Positions 33,322 to 44,029 of a DNA stretch of 64,000 nt are shown here, piece after piece. The notes under the pieces are model-generated. The model had not been told where the DNA came from, ran no database searches, and saw nothing but the letters and a program-made list of their open reading frames with translations. The position numbers were made by a program, and so were the translations under genes. The stretch is from positions 14,373,501-14,437,500 of the forward strand of contig OX485805.1 in the NCBI GenBank assembly GCA_950295325.1, written 5' to 3'. This DNA comes from Polytrichum commune. Taxonomy: Eukaryota > Streptophyta > Polytrichopsida > Polytrichales > Polytrichaceae. The first letter of the stretch is position 1. Each line of letters opens with the position of its first letter.

Positions 33322-33428
33322 TTTTCATGTAGGTTGCTCGCCCACTAGATTCCAGTGGAAATGTAGATGGCACCCTGTCGAGTTGACATTTCCACTAGAA
33401 TTTGGTGGGTGGAGCAACCTACATGAAA
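33322..33428. mobile_element. About 107-bp foldback element
   Basis: TTTTCATGTAGGTTGCTC at the left is matched in reverse complement at the right (GAGCAACCTACATGAAAA). The pairing extends through CCACTAGATTC../..GAATTTGGTGGG and 'tggaaatgt', so nearly the whole unit folds into one hairpin. A second copy begins at about 63930. No target duplication is clear. Confidence 0.6.
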
Positions 33429-33479
33429 ATTATTGGAGTTGGTTTTCTTGGTGTTTTGACTCCAAATATGTAAACAAGT

Positions 33480-35930
33480 AATCAACATGAAATTTCAATC
33501 ATTTTAGAATAAATCCATCACTTAATTCCACTTACATTCAAGGGTAGTGTCACTCTTTATTGTGGTGTGGCGTGTAGGTTGCATGTGTCCATGTTTATTT
33601 ATGTTTTCAGAATCGATCACTTCATCCCCTCAAGGTTTGGGCTTAAGTGTAAACGAACTTTTTCAAAGTGCACGTCACTCGTTGAGTTGACATGTACTTT
33701 TAAAACACCTACCATTGGGGAGGGTAAAAATGTTGGTTCATGTATAGAGCCATACATACTATTTTAAGACAAATAAACACCTAAATTAGGTTCCAAGACC
33801 TGTATTGGTCTACTAACATCAACGAGTATGAGTCAACAATAAACATATAGGAGGAGATTTATACTCTACTCCCGAGGGAAAACAAAATCCTATTTAGACA
33901 TGACGATTTGTGACGGTATGTGCGTGGTAAAGAAGCCGCTGGAAGCACATGGGAGTCTTCATTGAATTCCATGGCTTTGTAGACAACGACCTACTTCCGA
34001 GCACATGAAGATAGATGGTGCTAAAACGAACACCCTCAAAATCTTCATAAGAAGTACCTGTTGAAAACAAGAATGTCCACCACCTTAACATCTCTCGTGT
34101 TGGTTTTGGGTCATCCACGAGTCATCTACCAATAAAAAAAACTTTGAACCCTTATAACATTGCATGTGAAATTCAATTAAGACATATTTTGGTGCGTGGA
34201 AACCCTCTCTCAAATGCTAAACAAATACTAGTTTAAAGTCTTTCTCGACACAAGGACATTATATATTCTCACCACTTAAAGTGATAGTTTTGTCCACGAT
34301 CCACCTACACATAGATTGTGGTATCACTACAAATATGTCACATATGAAATGGTGTTGGTAGATGAGAGCAACACACCCTACATCCATGAAAATTGCCATG
34401 CGTCGTTGAAAATCCTATAAACATGTCACCATAGTAGATTTGGTAGATGCTTTCACCAATGCGAGAAGCGTTACCAAAGTCTCATATGCTTGTTATCGAT
34501 GATTTGACTCCTCCGGAACTTGACCAATTCATCCCGTAAAATTTGCATGATCTCACTTTTGCCTTGTCACCTTGGCGAAGTTGTGGCAAGAAAATTAGCG
34601 AGCTTGTAAGACTTAGGCTAACATGACATCGACTTTGATGCAATGTTGTTAATGTAATGTACGGCGGGCGGTTGGTGCACCTTAGAAAACGTTACTTTTC
34701 CGACCATTTCATCCCGATGACGGGTCCCACCAAACTAGAAGTGAAGTGAGTCTCTCATGCCAACCCGGTGACATCATTGTAGTGTAAGCTTGTGGAACAC
34801 TTAAAATACCCAACTTCCAAGTGGTCAATTGAAATTTTTCTTTTTCTTCTTTTTCTTATTATTCTTATTATTCTTATTTTGTCTCTTCCTTTCTCCCTTC
34901 CTCCTCCTTCCTATCCTCGCCTTGGTCATTTACTACCTCGAATGGGTTTTTTTTTTTAAAAAGAAGTCGAGGACGTGAAAGAACGTGGTAGTAGTCAATA
35001 GAGACTTGTACGAAAATGACCATTATACAAATAGTAGGACAAAGTCTACGTGCCCATTTAAAGGGTCAATGATGTGGGTCCTACATGGACGACTACTATG
35101 TGGAAATATTGTTTGTAAAGGTTGAGAGGTACATGTTGAGGATAGGCTCAAGACAACTACCTTACCAAAGGTTGTTCACCTAGCGGTGAAATGAAACATA
35201 GGAATGACTGACGTGTGGGAACGCCAACTTAGAAAGCTTGCTTCACCACGCTAGTGGCATGACTCATCAATTGCAAGTGCCTTGGTGGCATTACAAGGGC
35301 GAGAGGGAATAATGTAACTTGATTGCATACGAACGTACCTCTCATTCATCCGACGTAAAACACTTTGAATCAATATGCAACTTGAAGGTTACCTTTTTCT
35401 GGTTGATTTGACATCTGAATCGGTTTCAAAGACCTCGAATTAGTTTAATCCAAGTTATTTGGAATGAACCAACCACAAACATGTAGAAGGTATCTTGTTT
35501 ATGTTGGAATGGATGAGCGGTACGTTCAAATGCAACAATTTCCTCTTCCAAGTTTCATATACATGAGATATGCAAGTGTATGGGGACTTATTGAACATTT
35601 TTACCAAGCTTAGTGCATAACATTAGTGATTGGGGGCGGAGAGTATGTTCTGGTTCTTGGGAATGAACCTTATAGGATATTGGATCGCAATTCTAGAGTG
35701 AAAGTGCTAGATGTATAGTTTTATTATTCAATTCTACAATCGATGTGAAGTGGGTGGAAGAGAGGGAATAGAGGGAATAGTTCTACAAGGTTTAGAAAGA
35801 GAACAAGCTTCATAGGCATATTGGGCAACAATCCAGTAAATTATATTGAGACCGAGCAACACATGGTGTTGATCATGATATGTCTACAATTTTTACAAGG
35901 CCATCTATTTTAAAGTGGAAAGGCGTGGTG
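33480..35930. other. Intergenic, no gene recognised
   Basis: It contains a T-rich simple stretch (34836-34885, TTCTTATTATTC type) and, at 35300-35460, words shared with 33020-33200 and 63100-63330 ('cctctcattcatcc.ac', 'tttga..tc.aat.g'). Short frames such as 34118-33894 show no domain. Confidence 0.4.
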
Positions 35931-35939
35931 AATTTTCAT

Positions 35940-36330
35940 GGCACTACCACAGGGGAAGGCGAAAACTAGTGTTGGTATGGTATCAACTTTTTTTAATATC
36001 ATTTGGGTATCTATGATTAGGATTTAGTACTTTTGATATCAATAAGGTATGGGTAATTGCCGGTATTTTTATTTTTGATAATGTTAGGGTTTATACACCA
36101 TACAAAACCTTTCATACCTGGCCAAAATTGCCCTAGTGTCAATATGATTTAATTTGATATTGACCCAAATAATAACTCGGGATACAAAGATTCTCTCACC
36201 TTGACATACCCACCAGATGTAGATTTTTGACTAGTATTATAATTTTCATACCCACGGGTAGGGTTCTTTGATACTATCGTTCATGTCCCTTATTGATACT
36301 ATGCATTCACCTATATACTAGACCAATATT
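35940..36330. repeat. Dispersed repeat, second copy of 17762-18060
   Basis: It is colinear with 17762-18060 over 'ttgatatc..taaggtatgg', 'tataccatacaaa', 'tctcaccttgacataccca' and 'ctattgatactatgcattca'. The ends are undefined. Confidence 0.45.
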
Positions 36331-36334
36331 GATC

Positions 36335-38030
36335 AAAACACATAGAAACTTTGTATAGTCTAGTTGTGTTTCTTTAAAAGAAAAATTGATCCCCAAATAG
36401 TTGTAAGAGACCTTGATTAAGTATAGTGGACACTTAGCTAAAAGAACAAGAAACCTTGGAGGGGCTTTATGTGGTCACTCTTCCAACAAAACATATGCCA
36501 ACCATTAAAGGTTCACTAGTCAACATAATTGGGATGGTGTTCTACACCGTTTGATAATAAATATTCGTATTTGAGTCTTATAACTATTGTACCTATATTC
36601 CAATTACGAAACTCATAATAGCATTCTTTTTAATTTGCAATTGTTAACATGAAGAGATTATTACTGAGTTGATCCAACGGTCGAGAGTGTCCATGGAGTT
36701 GGAAGTTTCCAAACTACTAGGTCCACGCACGTAACCCATTTTCAATAAGTTAGTGCATACAATGTAAGGTAGATGAGGCTAATGTGGACACCTTCACCTA
36801 TGTGGAATCAACCAAGCAATGGGTTTGAGCATTAAAAGCTTGAGTATGTTAGCAATTGCGAATTGGGACCAAAGAATTTGAATATGTTGAAATCAAAGTT
36901 GAGGGAGGTGTTGATCTAGGCTCCAAAATCAGAGATTTTTTGCTTCCCAATTTGGTGTTATAGGGACAACTCTTTTATCGTTCAATGTTGTGTAAGTGGG
37001 TGACATCATTAGCATATTTTATATGGGTCATTTGCCAATGAAAACCAAGTTTTATGCCAATATTGGTTGTGTTATGTGTCTAAAGTGGTCATGGGTAAGA
37101 TAAAATGTTGTCAAATTGGCTTTTTATTATAGAATACGCATAATACAAGTTGGTGGGCACCTCGCAGCCACGTGTTGCTTCCTAATTCGCCCACCTCACC
37201 CCAAACATTAAGTGTGTGTCGTAGTTTGGTGGATAGTACTCCTAATTAGGGAGGATGGTGAGTGTAGTTTGATCTTTGCGAAGGTGACTACCCCAAATAT
37301 CATTAACTTGGCAGTTAAATGACCATGTATTACTCACCCACCAAATTAAAGCGATTATACTGTTGATTATGAGCAAAAACTAAGTGTCCAATTAAGAAAA
37401 TTAACCAAATTAGCGTCACCTACCTTATATGTGTAACAACGAACTTGCATGGGAAAGAAGATTGTGGTTGACCGATGATTCACTTTGCACTTCCTACGCA
37501 TTGAGACTATTAACATGTTTTATTGTCACACTTTATCAAGCTCCACCATGTTTGACACGCATGAATTCTTTTACCTTGGCCCACCAAACTTGCAAGCTTG
37601 AGCTTGAGCTCAAGCTTTTTGTGGCTGGCCCTACAAAGAGCACATCATCTTTTAGCGGGGTTGGTGTGGGAAATTAATGCTTGATGCCTTTGAATCTCTC
37701 AAGTCACATGCTGCAAGTAGAATTTTAAATAAATGTTATAACTTGTACGTCAATGTTCACAACGGCAACAAAGTATTAGGTTTTAAACCTTAAAAGGATG
37801 TAGGGGCCCAAATGTATGACATATGTACACGATTTCTACAAGCCTCAGCAAGTCTTATAATCAATAAAAAACACTTGGGTGTCAAACGTCATCTAATACA
37901 CTATCTTACGTCAAGGATCAAGTAATCTATAAGTGATCAAAGTTTGTGGTCAATTTTTCTCAACTCAATCTCCCTGTACTAATCCAGGACCTTTGACGCC
38001 ACTCTCGACATCAAATTGTCCAACAACGAA
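36335..38030. other. Intergenic, no gene recognised
   Basis: It holds a fragment of the dispersed family (36455-36540, 'ctttatgtggtcact', 'ggttcactagtcaacataatt') and at 36650-36710 a block shared with 27610-27660 ('tgatccaacgg..gag', 'gtccatggagttggaag'). The frame 37429-37677 has no domain. Confidence 0.4.
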
Positions 38031-38034
38031 AACC

Positions 38035-38248
38035 CACGTGCTCTATATAATTAGTGAAAGCGCATGCGTTTTTCACCTTCGGTAATAGCAGTCAAGGGCG
38101 TGGCTCAAAAGAGGTGTGGGCGATGCTTGATCACGCCTTCCGAAAATCACGCTCACTGCAGGCCCTAAGAAGTGCATTTTTCACGAGTGTAAGATTCAAT
38201 GTATACGAGGCCCAGCCACATATTCATCGCCCCCCAGCCACCTTCCAG
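38035..38248 (+). CDS. Candidate promoter and first exon of an unrecognised gene
   Basis: A G-box core CACGTG (38036-38041) lies just before CTATATAAT (38042-38050), a plausible TATA box. An open frame then runs to 38248 (with EVWAMLDHAFRKSRSLQALR) and ends at CAG/GTGCAT, a weak donor. Composition becomes more balanced and less AT-rich than in the surrounding repeats. There is no recognised family. A start codon cannot be fixed (in-frame ATG at 38122). This may be a decayed gene fragment. Confidence 0.25.
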
Positions 38249-38904
38249 GTGCATGTTCACCATACCAATGGAATATGAGCGCAACTTATTAGAAAAGACA
38301 TACCCAACAAAAAAATCTGCAGAAATTTGCACCAAAACTGATTCCGTTCCAGTCCTCGGACATGTGCAAGATACATTGCAAATATCGCAGAGGCGAATTC
38401 GACACCCACCATTCTGGTAATGCTGCAAGAAAGCCGAAGTGAATAGGAATCGGAACCGGAACCACAATTGAAAAGCGCATTAATATACCTCCCTGTCTCT
38501 CAAAGCCCAAGAGATATTGATTTGCAGCGCTTTCGTTAACTTGATAAGTAAGGTATACCTACTTTGGTTCCCAATGGCGACACCTCACGGGCTCTCACTC
38601 GAAGTGAAAAAGTGTAAGAAGAATGATTCACGACGCTTTCAGTTATGTGACAGTCCTTGGAGTTTCCCGAAACGTGAATAAACTAGTGGAATCGCGGCAT
38701 TAAACTAAGCGGAACAGGAGCCTGTGCCAAAATATCTGTTAACTCTGTGCCCACAATATTCTAGTGCAGATAACCAGAGGGTATCGTTCATTGTATAGGG
38801 TATCAAATAAGACACTGTGATCTCGTGTGTATATATATATTTATATATATTGTATGCTCCGACTAACTGATGAAGTCGAACTCCGGACATAATGTCACTT
38901 GCAG

Positions 38905-39034
38905 TGCGATTCAGGAAACCGATGCACAGAGATACCTTCCCAAAATCCATGAGATGCACGCTGCAAGTGAGAATTTGCACTTTTGTGGATATGCGTTTCG
39001 GCTTCGTTCATATCGTATAATACCCTACTTTCAG
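38905..39034 (+). CDS. Candidate internal exon with consensus splice sites
   Basis: The acceptor AATGTCACTTGCAG (ending 38904) and donor CAG/GTAAGC (39035) bound a 130-base stretch. Its open frame reads AIQETDAQRYLPKIHEMHAA and on to YRIIPYFQ. Both splice signals are good and the phase is 2 in, 0 out. It lies 650 bp after the candidate exon at 38035-38248 on the same strand. Function is unknown; without a partner exon that fits in phase it is only suggestive. Confidence 0.35.
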
Positions 39035-39128
39035 GTAAGCGGCTCCACGTTCTCCAAACATTAAAATATGGAGAGCTTCCAAATAAAATAAAGTGAAGCG
39101 AGAGCCTAGTACACTGATAAGGGCGGTG

Positions 39129-39345
39129 CACCGTTTCTGGTGTTTAGTGTCACTAACTATTCGGATTTATAAATTTTTAATAAATTTTTAAAATTTTATT
39201 GTTGTTGTAAAAGTTTACCAAGTAAAGATGGTAGTGTTGTATAGTGTCCAAACAAAACAATTTGAACTTTGTTGGTGAGAAATGAGAGAAGTTATAGCAC
39301 AATGTAACTCCAAATTGTAAGTGATACTAAATACCATAAATGGTG
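39129..39345. mobile_element. 217-bp MITE of the short CACT/ACTATT family
   Basis: The left end CACCGTTTCTGGTGTTTAGT pairs with the inverted right end CACCATTTATGGTATTTAGT, followed on both arms by 'gtcacttac..att'. It is bordered by TG and TA. The middle is AT-rich. It belongs with 27408-27599. Confidence 0.6.
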
Positions 39346-39819
39346 TACTGCTTTAGAGTAGGCCGATCCAAATTATCTTCACGCAATTATTTTTCCAAGT
39401 TATTTTTACCCAAAGGGTATCTGAAAACCCAGCACAGTCAGGGTATCTGGAGTGCATAAAGAACTTGACAACTTTTTCTTTTCTTTTTATTGGGTTTTAA
39501 TTTTTTAATTTTTTTCGTCTTTGGTTTTGGGAGCATACACTAAATTTTCCTTGCTAGTGTGGAATACAATAAATTCTTTAGAACACACAGTGATTTTCAT
39601 CTCACGTCAAATCTCTAGTTTAGTAGTAGTGTTTTTGTAGCGAATTGATTTGGCGACTACTTTATTTTATGTTGCTTTCGTCCTTGAACTCATACTTAAG
39701 GTGTTGGTCTAAGGCCTCCATGCTCAGGGAAAGATGTGGGGCTTGGGTTCACATTATTTCCACCATGATTAGACAGTTAAAACAAAAGTTCTAATTGTCT
39801 AACAAAAGAGTCAAAACAA
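39346..39819. other. Intergenic, no gene recognised
   Basis: AT-rich sequence with T-rich patches at 39473-39520. No open frame or repeat boundary is seen. Confidence 0.4.
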
Positions 39820-39828
39820 GTTCTCCAC

Positions 39829-40184
39829 GCATGGGCTAGATCACATCTTCATTCGGCTGGGGCCCGCCCCTCCCACGCCTCCTTCACTGCCCGATCTTCA
39901 CGTCCGCACATGTGTGGGAACTCTTCCCCGTTGGGAATCAATGTGACAAATACCCACTCACTTAAGCCATTAAGCTCCTTTGGTATGTGAAGGAACTCCA
40001 TTAATTAACTTGGGAATAATAAAAGTGATGTCAACTTGAATATTTGTGCTTATGACCGGGTATTGTCACATTGGTTCCCAACGAGGAGGAGTTCCCAAGC
40101 ATGTGCGGGCAAGAAGACCGGGCAGTGAAGGAGGCGCGGGAGGGGCGGGACCCAGCCAAATGAAGATGTGATCTCACCCGGGGC
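39829..40184. mobile_element. MULE-like element with ~120-bp TIRs and 9-bp TSD (copy 1)
   Basis: Both arms carry, inverted, 'agatcacatcttcatt', 'ctcc..cgcctccttcactg' and 'gttggga..caatgtgaca', about 120 bp each. The flanks are GTTCTCCAC (39820-39828) and GTTCTTCAC (40185-40193), a 9-bp duplication with one change. Long inverted ends with 9-bp duplications are typical of Mutator-like elements. The centre is only about 110 bp and non-coding. Confidence 0.8.
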
Positions 40185-40193
40185 GTTCTTCAC

Positions 40194-40600
40194 ACTGTAA
40201 TTATAAGATTTCTAGTCACCTTTATTAACAATAGAAGTTAAAAAAGAGGAGCATAATCTAACACAATTTGCCACCCCAGGCCAAGGTCCCGGACGGGCCG
40301 GACCCTATAGTTTCTTAGCCTATGCTTATACATATTCTTTTTTTAATGTCCTGGATTAGTGTCCAGGGAGGTTTTTGGGCATAACCTGTCAAAACCTAGT
40401 GTTTCCAAGTCCAGCTGGTTACATGGTTTGGTCTTTCGGTTTTTCTTTTAAAAAAATTCTAAGGTGTATAAGTATCTATTCCTCTAAAACGATGGGTGAT
40501 TTGCCTGGAGTCTTAGAATACGAACTGGTTTTTCCTGTAACTTAGCGGTCGATTCCACTGGGCCCGTTCAGTGTCCTGCATCAAAGATTCATAGTCAAAT
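40194..40600. other. Intergenic between MULE-like element and candidate exon
   Basis: At 40365-40430 the words 'gtccagggaggtttttgggcataa' and 'agtgtttccaagtcca' match 23748-23810 ('tccaaggaggattttgggcataa', 'agtgtttccgagacca'), another old dispersed repeat. No gene is recognised. Confidence 0.4.
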
Positions 40601-40607
40601 TTGACAG

Positions 40608-40701
40608 GCTCAATTGATGCGATGCGAATTACTGAAGGCTTTCAAAGTTCCAGACTGCTGTCTGCCTACCTGCTTCGACTGGCAAGTTACTGCAGCTTCA
40701 G
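40608..40701 (+). CDS. Candidate short exon, unrecognised
   Basis: The acceptor AAATTTGACAG (ending 40607) and donor AG/GTGCAC (40702) enclose a 94-base open stretch reading SIDAMRITEGFQSSRLLSAY and on. An alternative frame runs 40614-40859. The phase does not fit directly with the exon at 38905-39034. It is listed because this 38-41 kb island has several such protein-like pieces on one strand. Confidence 0.25.
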
Positions 40702-40910
40702 GTGCACATGGGGTGAAACTGCAGCTAATTGATAAAAAAGAACGTGTTTCATTTCTCTCAAAAAATGGGAAAAAAAAGGAAAAGAAGAAGAAGTTGATCA
40801 AACTTGAAGGAGTCTGGATCAAAGCAACAGTTTGTTGCTTGCTTTCATCAGATCAGTAGTAGTAGGCTGTAGCATCCTGACTTTCAATCAATCAATTTAT
40901 GGGCCCTGCA

Positions 40911-41028
40911 GGTCAGGTCACCCTCTATGCCTCAATATCTAGGAGAATGGTATATGTGTACCACTATCAACTCTGATATCATCTACACTCCTCCTAGATA
41001 ATGGATGCATGTGATGAAATTCCGGGTC
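40911..41028. mobile_element. Small foldback element, copy 1 (~118 bp)
   Basis: The left end GGGCCCTGCAGGTCAGGTCA and inverted right end GACCCGGAATTTCATCACAT each reach TATCTAGGAG toward the middle. It is one of three related units within 1.45 kb (see 41284-41404 and 42237-42350). Confidence 0.55.
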
Positions 41029-41283
41029 TTTGTAGACAAGACATGGTCTCCAGAGTTGATCACCTGTTACAAGGATCACATGTTGTTGCCATAGGTTCTT
41101 TGGGCCATTACAAGGTAGATTTTGGGTATTTGAATCTAAGATGCTAATAGATTTGGAGATTTGAAATCCATTTTGTAGTCATGGAAAAAACCAGTGGCAA
41201 CAACCTGTGATCCTTGCACTGAACGTTGTAATCAACCTAGACTTCTTAATGTAGTTGTTTATCCTCTTGTTTGGATAACTCGA

Positions 41284-41404
41284 GGGCCCTGAAGTTCATC
41301 ACTTCAATCCCAATATCTAGGAGTGGTAGATGGGGCCACAATCGGAAGTAGTGCCTCTATCAATGTCCTAGATATTGGGGCGGACGTGGCGAACTTTAGG
41401 GTCC
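41284..41404. mobile_element. Small foldback element, copy 2 (121 bp)
   Basis: The left end GGGCCCTGAAGTTCATCACT pairs with the inverted right end GGACCCTAAAGTTCGCCACG. Both continue to CCCAATATCTAGGA. This is the best-preserved of the three copies. Target duplication is not evident. Confidence 0.65.
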
Positions 41405-41661
41405 ATGTCACTGTGGGAATCATGGTTTCCTTACCAATGGTTCTCATCCACTAGACATGTTTGGAAATCTACTATTGTAGTGGATCATAAAACTATTTAG
41501 TGGAAGAGAGCCAATGGTAAGGACCCACGATTTCCGTAGTGCATGTGAGCAAATATGTACTAATTTCATGCAATGCGACTACTGTTGAGATGTAGTTGGA
41601 GCCGCTACACCAAATTGTCCTATTATTGTGGGCCACAATAATGTTTAGAACCCACGCTAAT

Positions 41662-41884
41662 CACTAGGAGAAAACTCATCCATTACAACAATCCGTTGCG
41701 ACTTGGCCATTGCGACTCATTCCAAGAAATGCATAAATAATTCATTTCAATAGTCAACTAGAGGGTTTTGGTTGCTAATTGTCCAAAACCGCAACCAAAA
41801 TTATTCATTTATGCATTCTTCAATCATGAGTTGCAATGGCCAAGTCGCAATGGATGGCTATAGTGGACAAGTTTTCTTCTAGTG
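41662..41884. mobile_element. CACTA-like MITE, 223 bp, 3-bp TSD
   Basis: Ends are CACTAGGAGAAAACTCATCC at the left and CACTAGAAGAAAACTTGTCC at the right (inverted). The arms extend about 95 bp through TTGCGACTTGGCCATTGC. AAT flanks both sides (41659-41661, 41885-41887). CACTA-type first bases with a 3-bp duplication fit the En/Spm superfamily. Confidence 0.75.
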
Positions 41885-42236
41885 AATTCTCATACTGAGG
41901 ATCAATGTGGGTCACATTAATTTTCAACCCACACCTAGTAATTTATAGTAGACAATTAGCTTGGGCCATACTTGGTTTTTCTAGAAAAATCGATGTGGAT
42001 GATTAATTGTTTTTTAAGCTACTCTTGATGTAAGATGATTGATTTGCTTTTATACAAGATGTTGATGGGAAGTTTTCATGAAGACTTAGGGGAAGACCCG
42101 GGGTCTTGGACCCACGATAATTTCCACTTTGACTAGAAAATTAGTGTGGCCCACGCTATTTATTTCCACCCACACCAATAGGACTATTCGGTGTAGCTTT
42201 CAGCTCAACAAAAACATCCAGTTACTTATTGCACAG

Positions 42237-42350
42237 GTCCCTGACGCTCATCACCTCTGCCCCAGATCTAGGAAACTGGTAGATGTCTCCCTCCCACAAT
42301 CTACCACCCTACTAGATAGTGGATCAAGAAAGGTGATGAAGTTGAGGGCC
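42237..42350. mobile_element. Small foldback element, copy 3 (~114 bp)
   Basis: GGTCCCTGACGCTCATCACC at the left pairs with the inverted right arm GGCCCTCAACTTCATCACCT; the middle has AGATCTAGGA and ACTAGATAGT. The open frame 42129-42455 runs through it and is not a gene. Confidence 0.55.
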
Positions 42351-42399
42351 TGCTTTGGTAGGCAGCAGGACGCAGCTGGTTGCAGACAGAGGAAGATCC

Positions 42400-43252
42400 A
42401 TGCTGCCCTTTCCACCACTTTGTGGGTCGATCACCTCCCTGCCCAGATTTCATGACTAACTAGTACTGGCTAACATCACAACAAAGCGGTTGCCCGGTGT
42501 CTCATTCTCTAGCACGTTTCGGATCGCAATCAAGTTCCAAGAAATTTTGCGACACTCATTCATAATTTCATTCTGCAAGTAGGTAGTTCCTGCACCTGCA
42601 CAACCGTTGAATTTCCTGGCTAGGAAGAAGACTTTAGGAACAGATCAGTGGAGTTGTTTTTAGGTCACTCGGGATCACCAGCAATAATTCCAACGCTGTG
42701 CTCATTTGGTATTGCGTACACTTACTCAAGCTTCACATGACTTGAGTCTGATCAAAGTACAACAGCCTTGTCGCATTGTTCCATGCAACTCGAGTCTTTT
42801 TCTTCTCAAGTTGTATTTTTTTTTTTAACTTTTGCTTTTGCGCTGAAGGGAGCTGAAACAAGGTGGATGGTTTGAGGCGCTCGTGGACCCATGAGCGCAT
42901 GACCTGTACGCGCTCTGTACATTTGGAGCGAGGCGAAAGCTTCTTCGGTGTCAAATTACATGTGACGTCTTCGTCAAGCTTGTTTCGTCGTTCTTGTCTA
43001 CTGATCGATGTCCTCGCCAATGGCGATGAAGGAGAATCCTCTGGGGCCCTCTTTCTGCATTGTCAACATCCACAAACGAATTTGTCAATCCAGGTTTGGC
43101 CAGTACTAGTGAGGCATTATTCAGTTTCGAATCCACATCCGTGGTTTGTCTTTACCCTACCGCAGACCTGCTAGGTAGCTAGCTAGTTACTAACAATATC
43201 TGTCAGTCAGCAGCGTTTCTTGGTGGTCAGTATACTTATAACTCACTCCGCA
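42400..43252 (-). other. Possible 3' region of the minus-strand gene at 44029-43253
   Basis: Balanced composition without repeats. Opposed open frames at 43020-42733 and 42863-43174 look equally plausible and neither has a known domain. If the gene to the right is real, its 3' untranslated region lies here. Confidence 0.35.
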
Positions 43253-44029
43253 CTAAACATCAGGGAAGGACAGGTTGCGCATGCAGATGGGCACACGCGG
43301 GCATTCGACCCTAATTTCCTTTGAGGTTCCTGTCTTGACGTTGACAGCATTCAACAATTTCAGTCCCAGACGTCCAGACACCCACAAGCATGAGCTGAAG
43401 CCTGTTTGATTGCACGCGGGGAGTAATGTAGAAGTGTAAGTCTCACGTCAATGCCATTAAGAGAAATTAGGGTTTGGATGCCTCCACGAATTACCTGCTA
43501 TAATGCTGTGAGCATTTATATCAGTAGATGCAGCGACAGGCATTGCTTTCAAGCCATTAGCATTCAATTGAAGAGGTGCATGGTGATTATCTATGTGACT
43601 TGGTAAATCACTCGCGCCTCTGATAAAGTCACAGTGAATTCAGTGTCTTTCAAAGAGTTACATTTGTTAAATTCCACCATAGCAGTGGTCCCATGCTCAC
43701 ATTTGTTACAGTGATGGATCGAGCTTAGAATGCAATAGTACGGCAGCTGGAAGCTCTGCAGGTGAGCATTAACAGCTCTTAATTGTGTGATAGTTTCTTT
43801 TTCTTTAGAAAGCTGGGTGACAACCTTCATGATTGCCAGGAAACTGATTTGTTCAAGGTCATCTTTCCCAACCAGTATTTCTGGTCCCCTCCCCGAAATC
43901 TGCATTGTGTTCCTCTGCATCTAGAGCACTGGCACCCGTGACCAATCACTTAAGAGATTTGGCACCAGATCTGGAGACGTATAAGACGGTGCAAAATTCT
44001 CCCGTGTAGGAGGATAGAAATCAAGAGGA
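43253..44029 (-). pseudogene. Unrecognised gene portion: three exons, one in-frame stop
   Basis: Exons 44029-43701, 43617-43495 and 43401-43253 join in phase across two GT-AG introns of 83 and 93 bp, with donors GTGAGC and GTAATT and acceptors AG at 43619-43618 and 43403-43402. A strong acceptor GTTTTGCAG precedes 44029. The first exon reads NFAPSYTSPDLVPNLLSDWS, meets TAG at 43923-43921, then continues in the same frame with GRGPEILVGKDDLEQISFLA and a helical stretch VVTQLSKEKETITQLRAVNA. The last exon includes GRLGLKLLNAVNVKTGTSKE and ends NLSFPDV. From the ATG at 43920 the spliced frame is 163 residues and intact. The upstream part needs the TAG explained (nonsense change, error or unseen splicing). 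A possible earlier exon ends at 44465 (AAG/GTATGC). No family was recognised. Confidence 0.45.

Noticed and set aside
42129-42455. 108-codon frame as a gene
   Set aside because: It spans a foldback element and has no splice support or domain.
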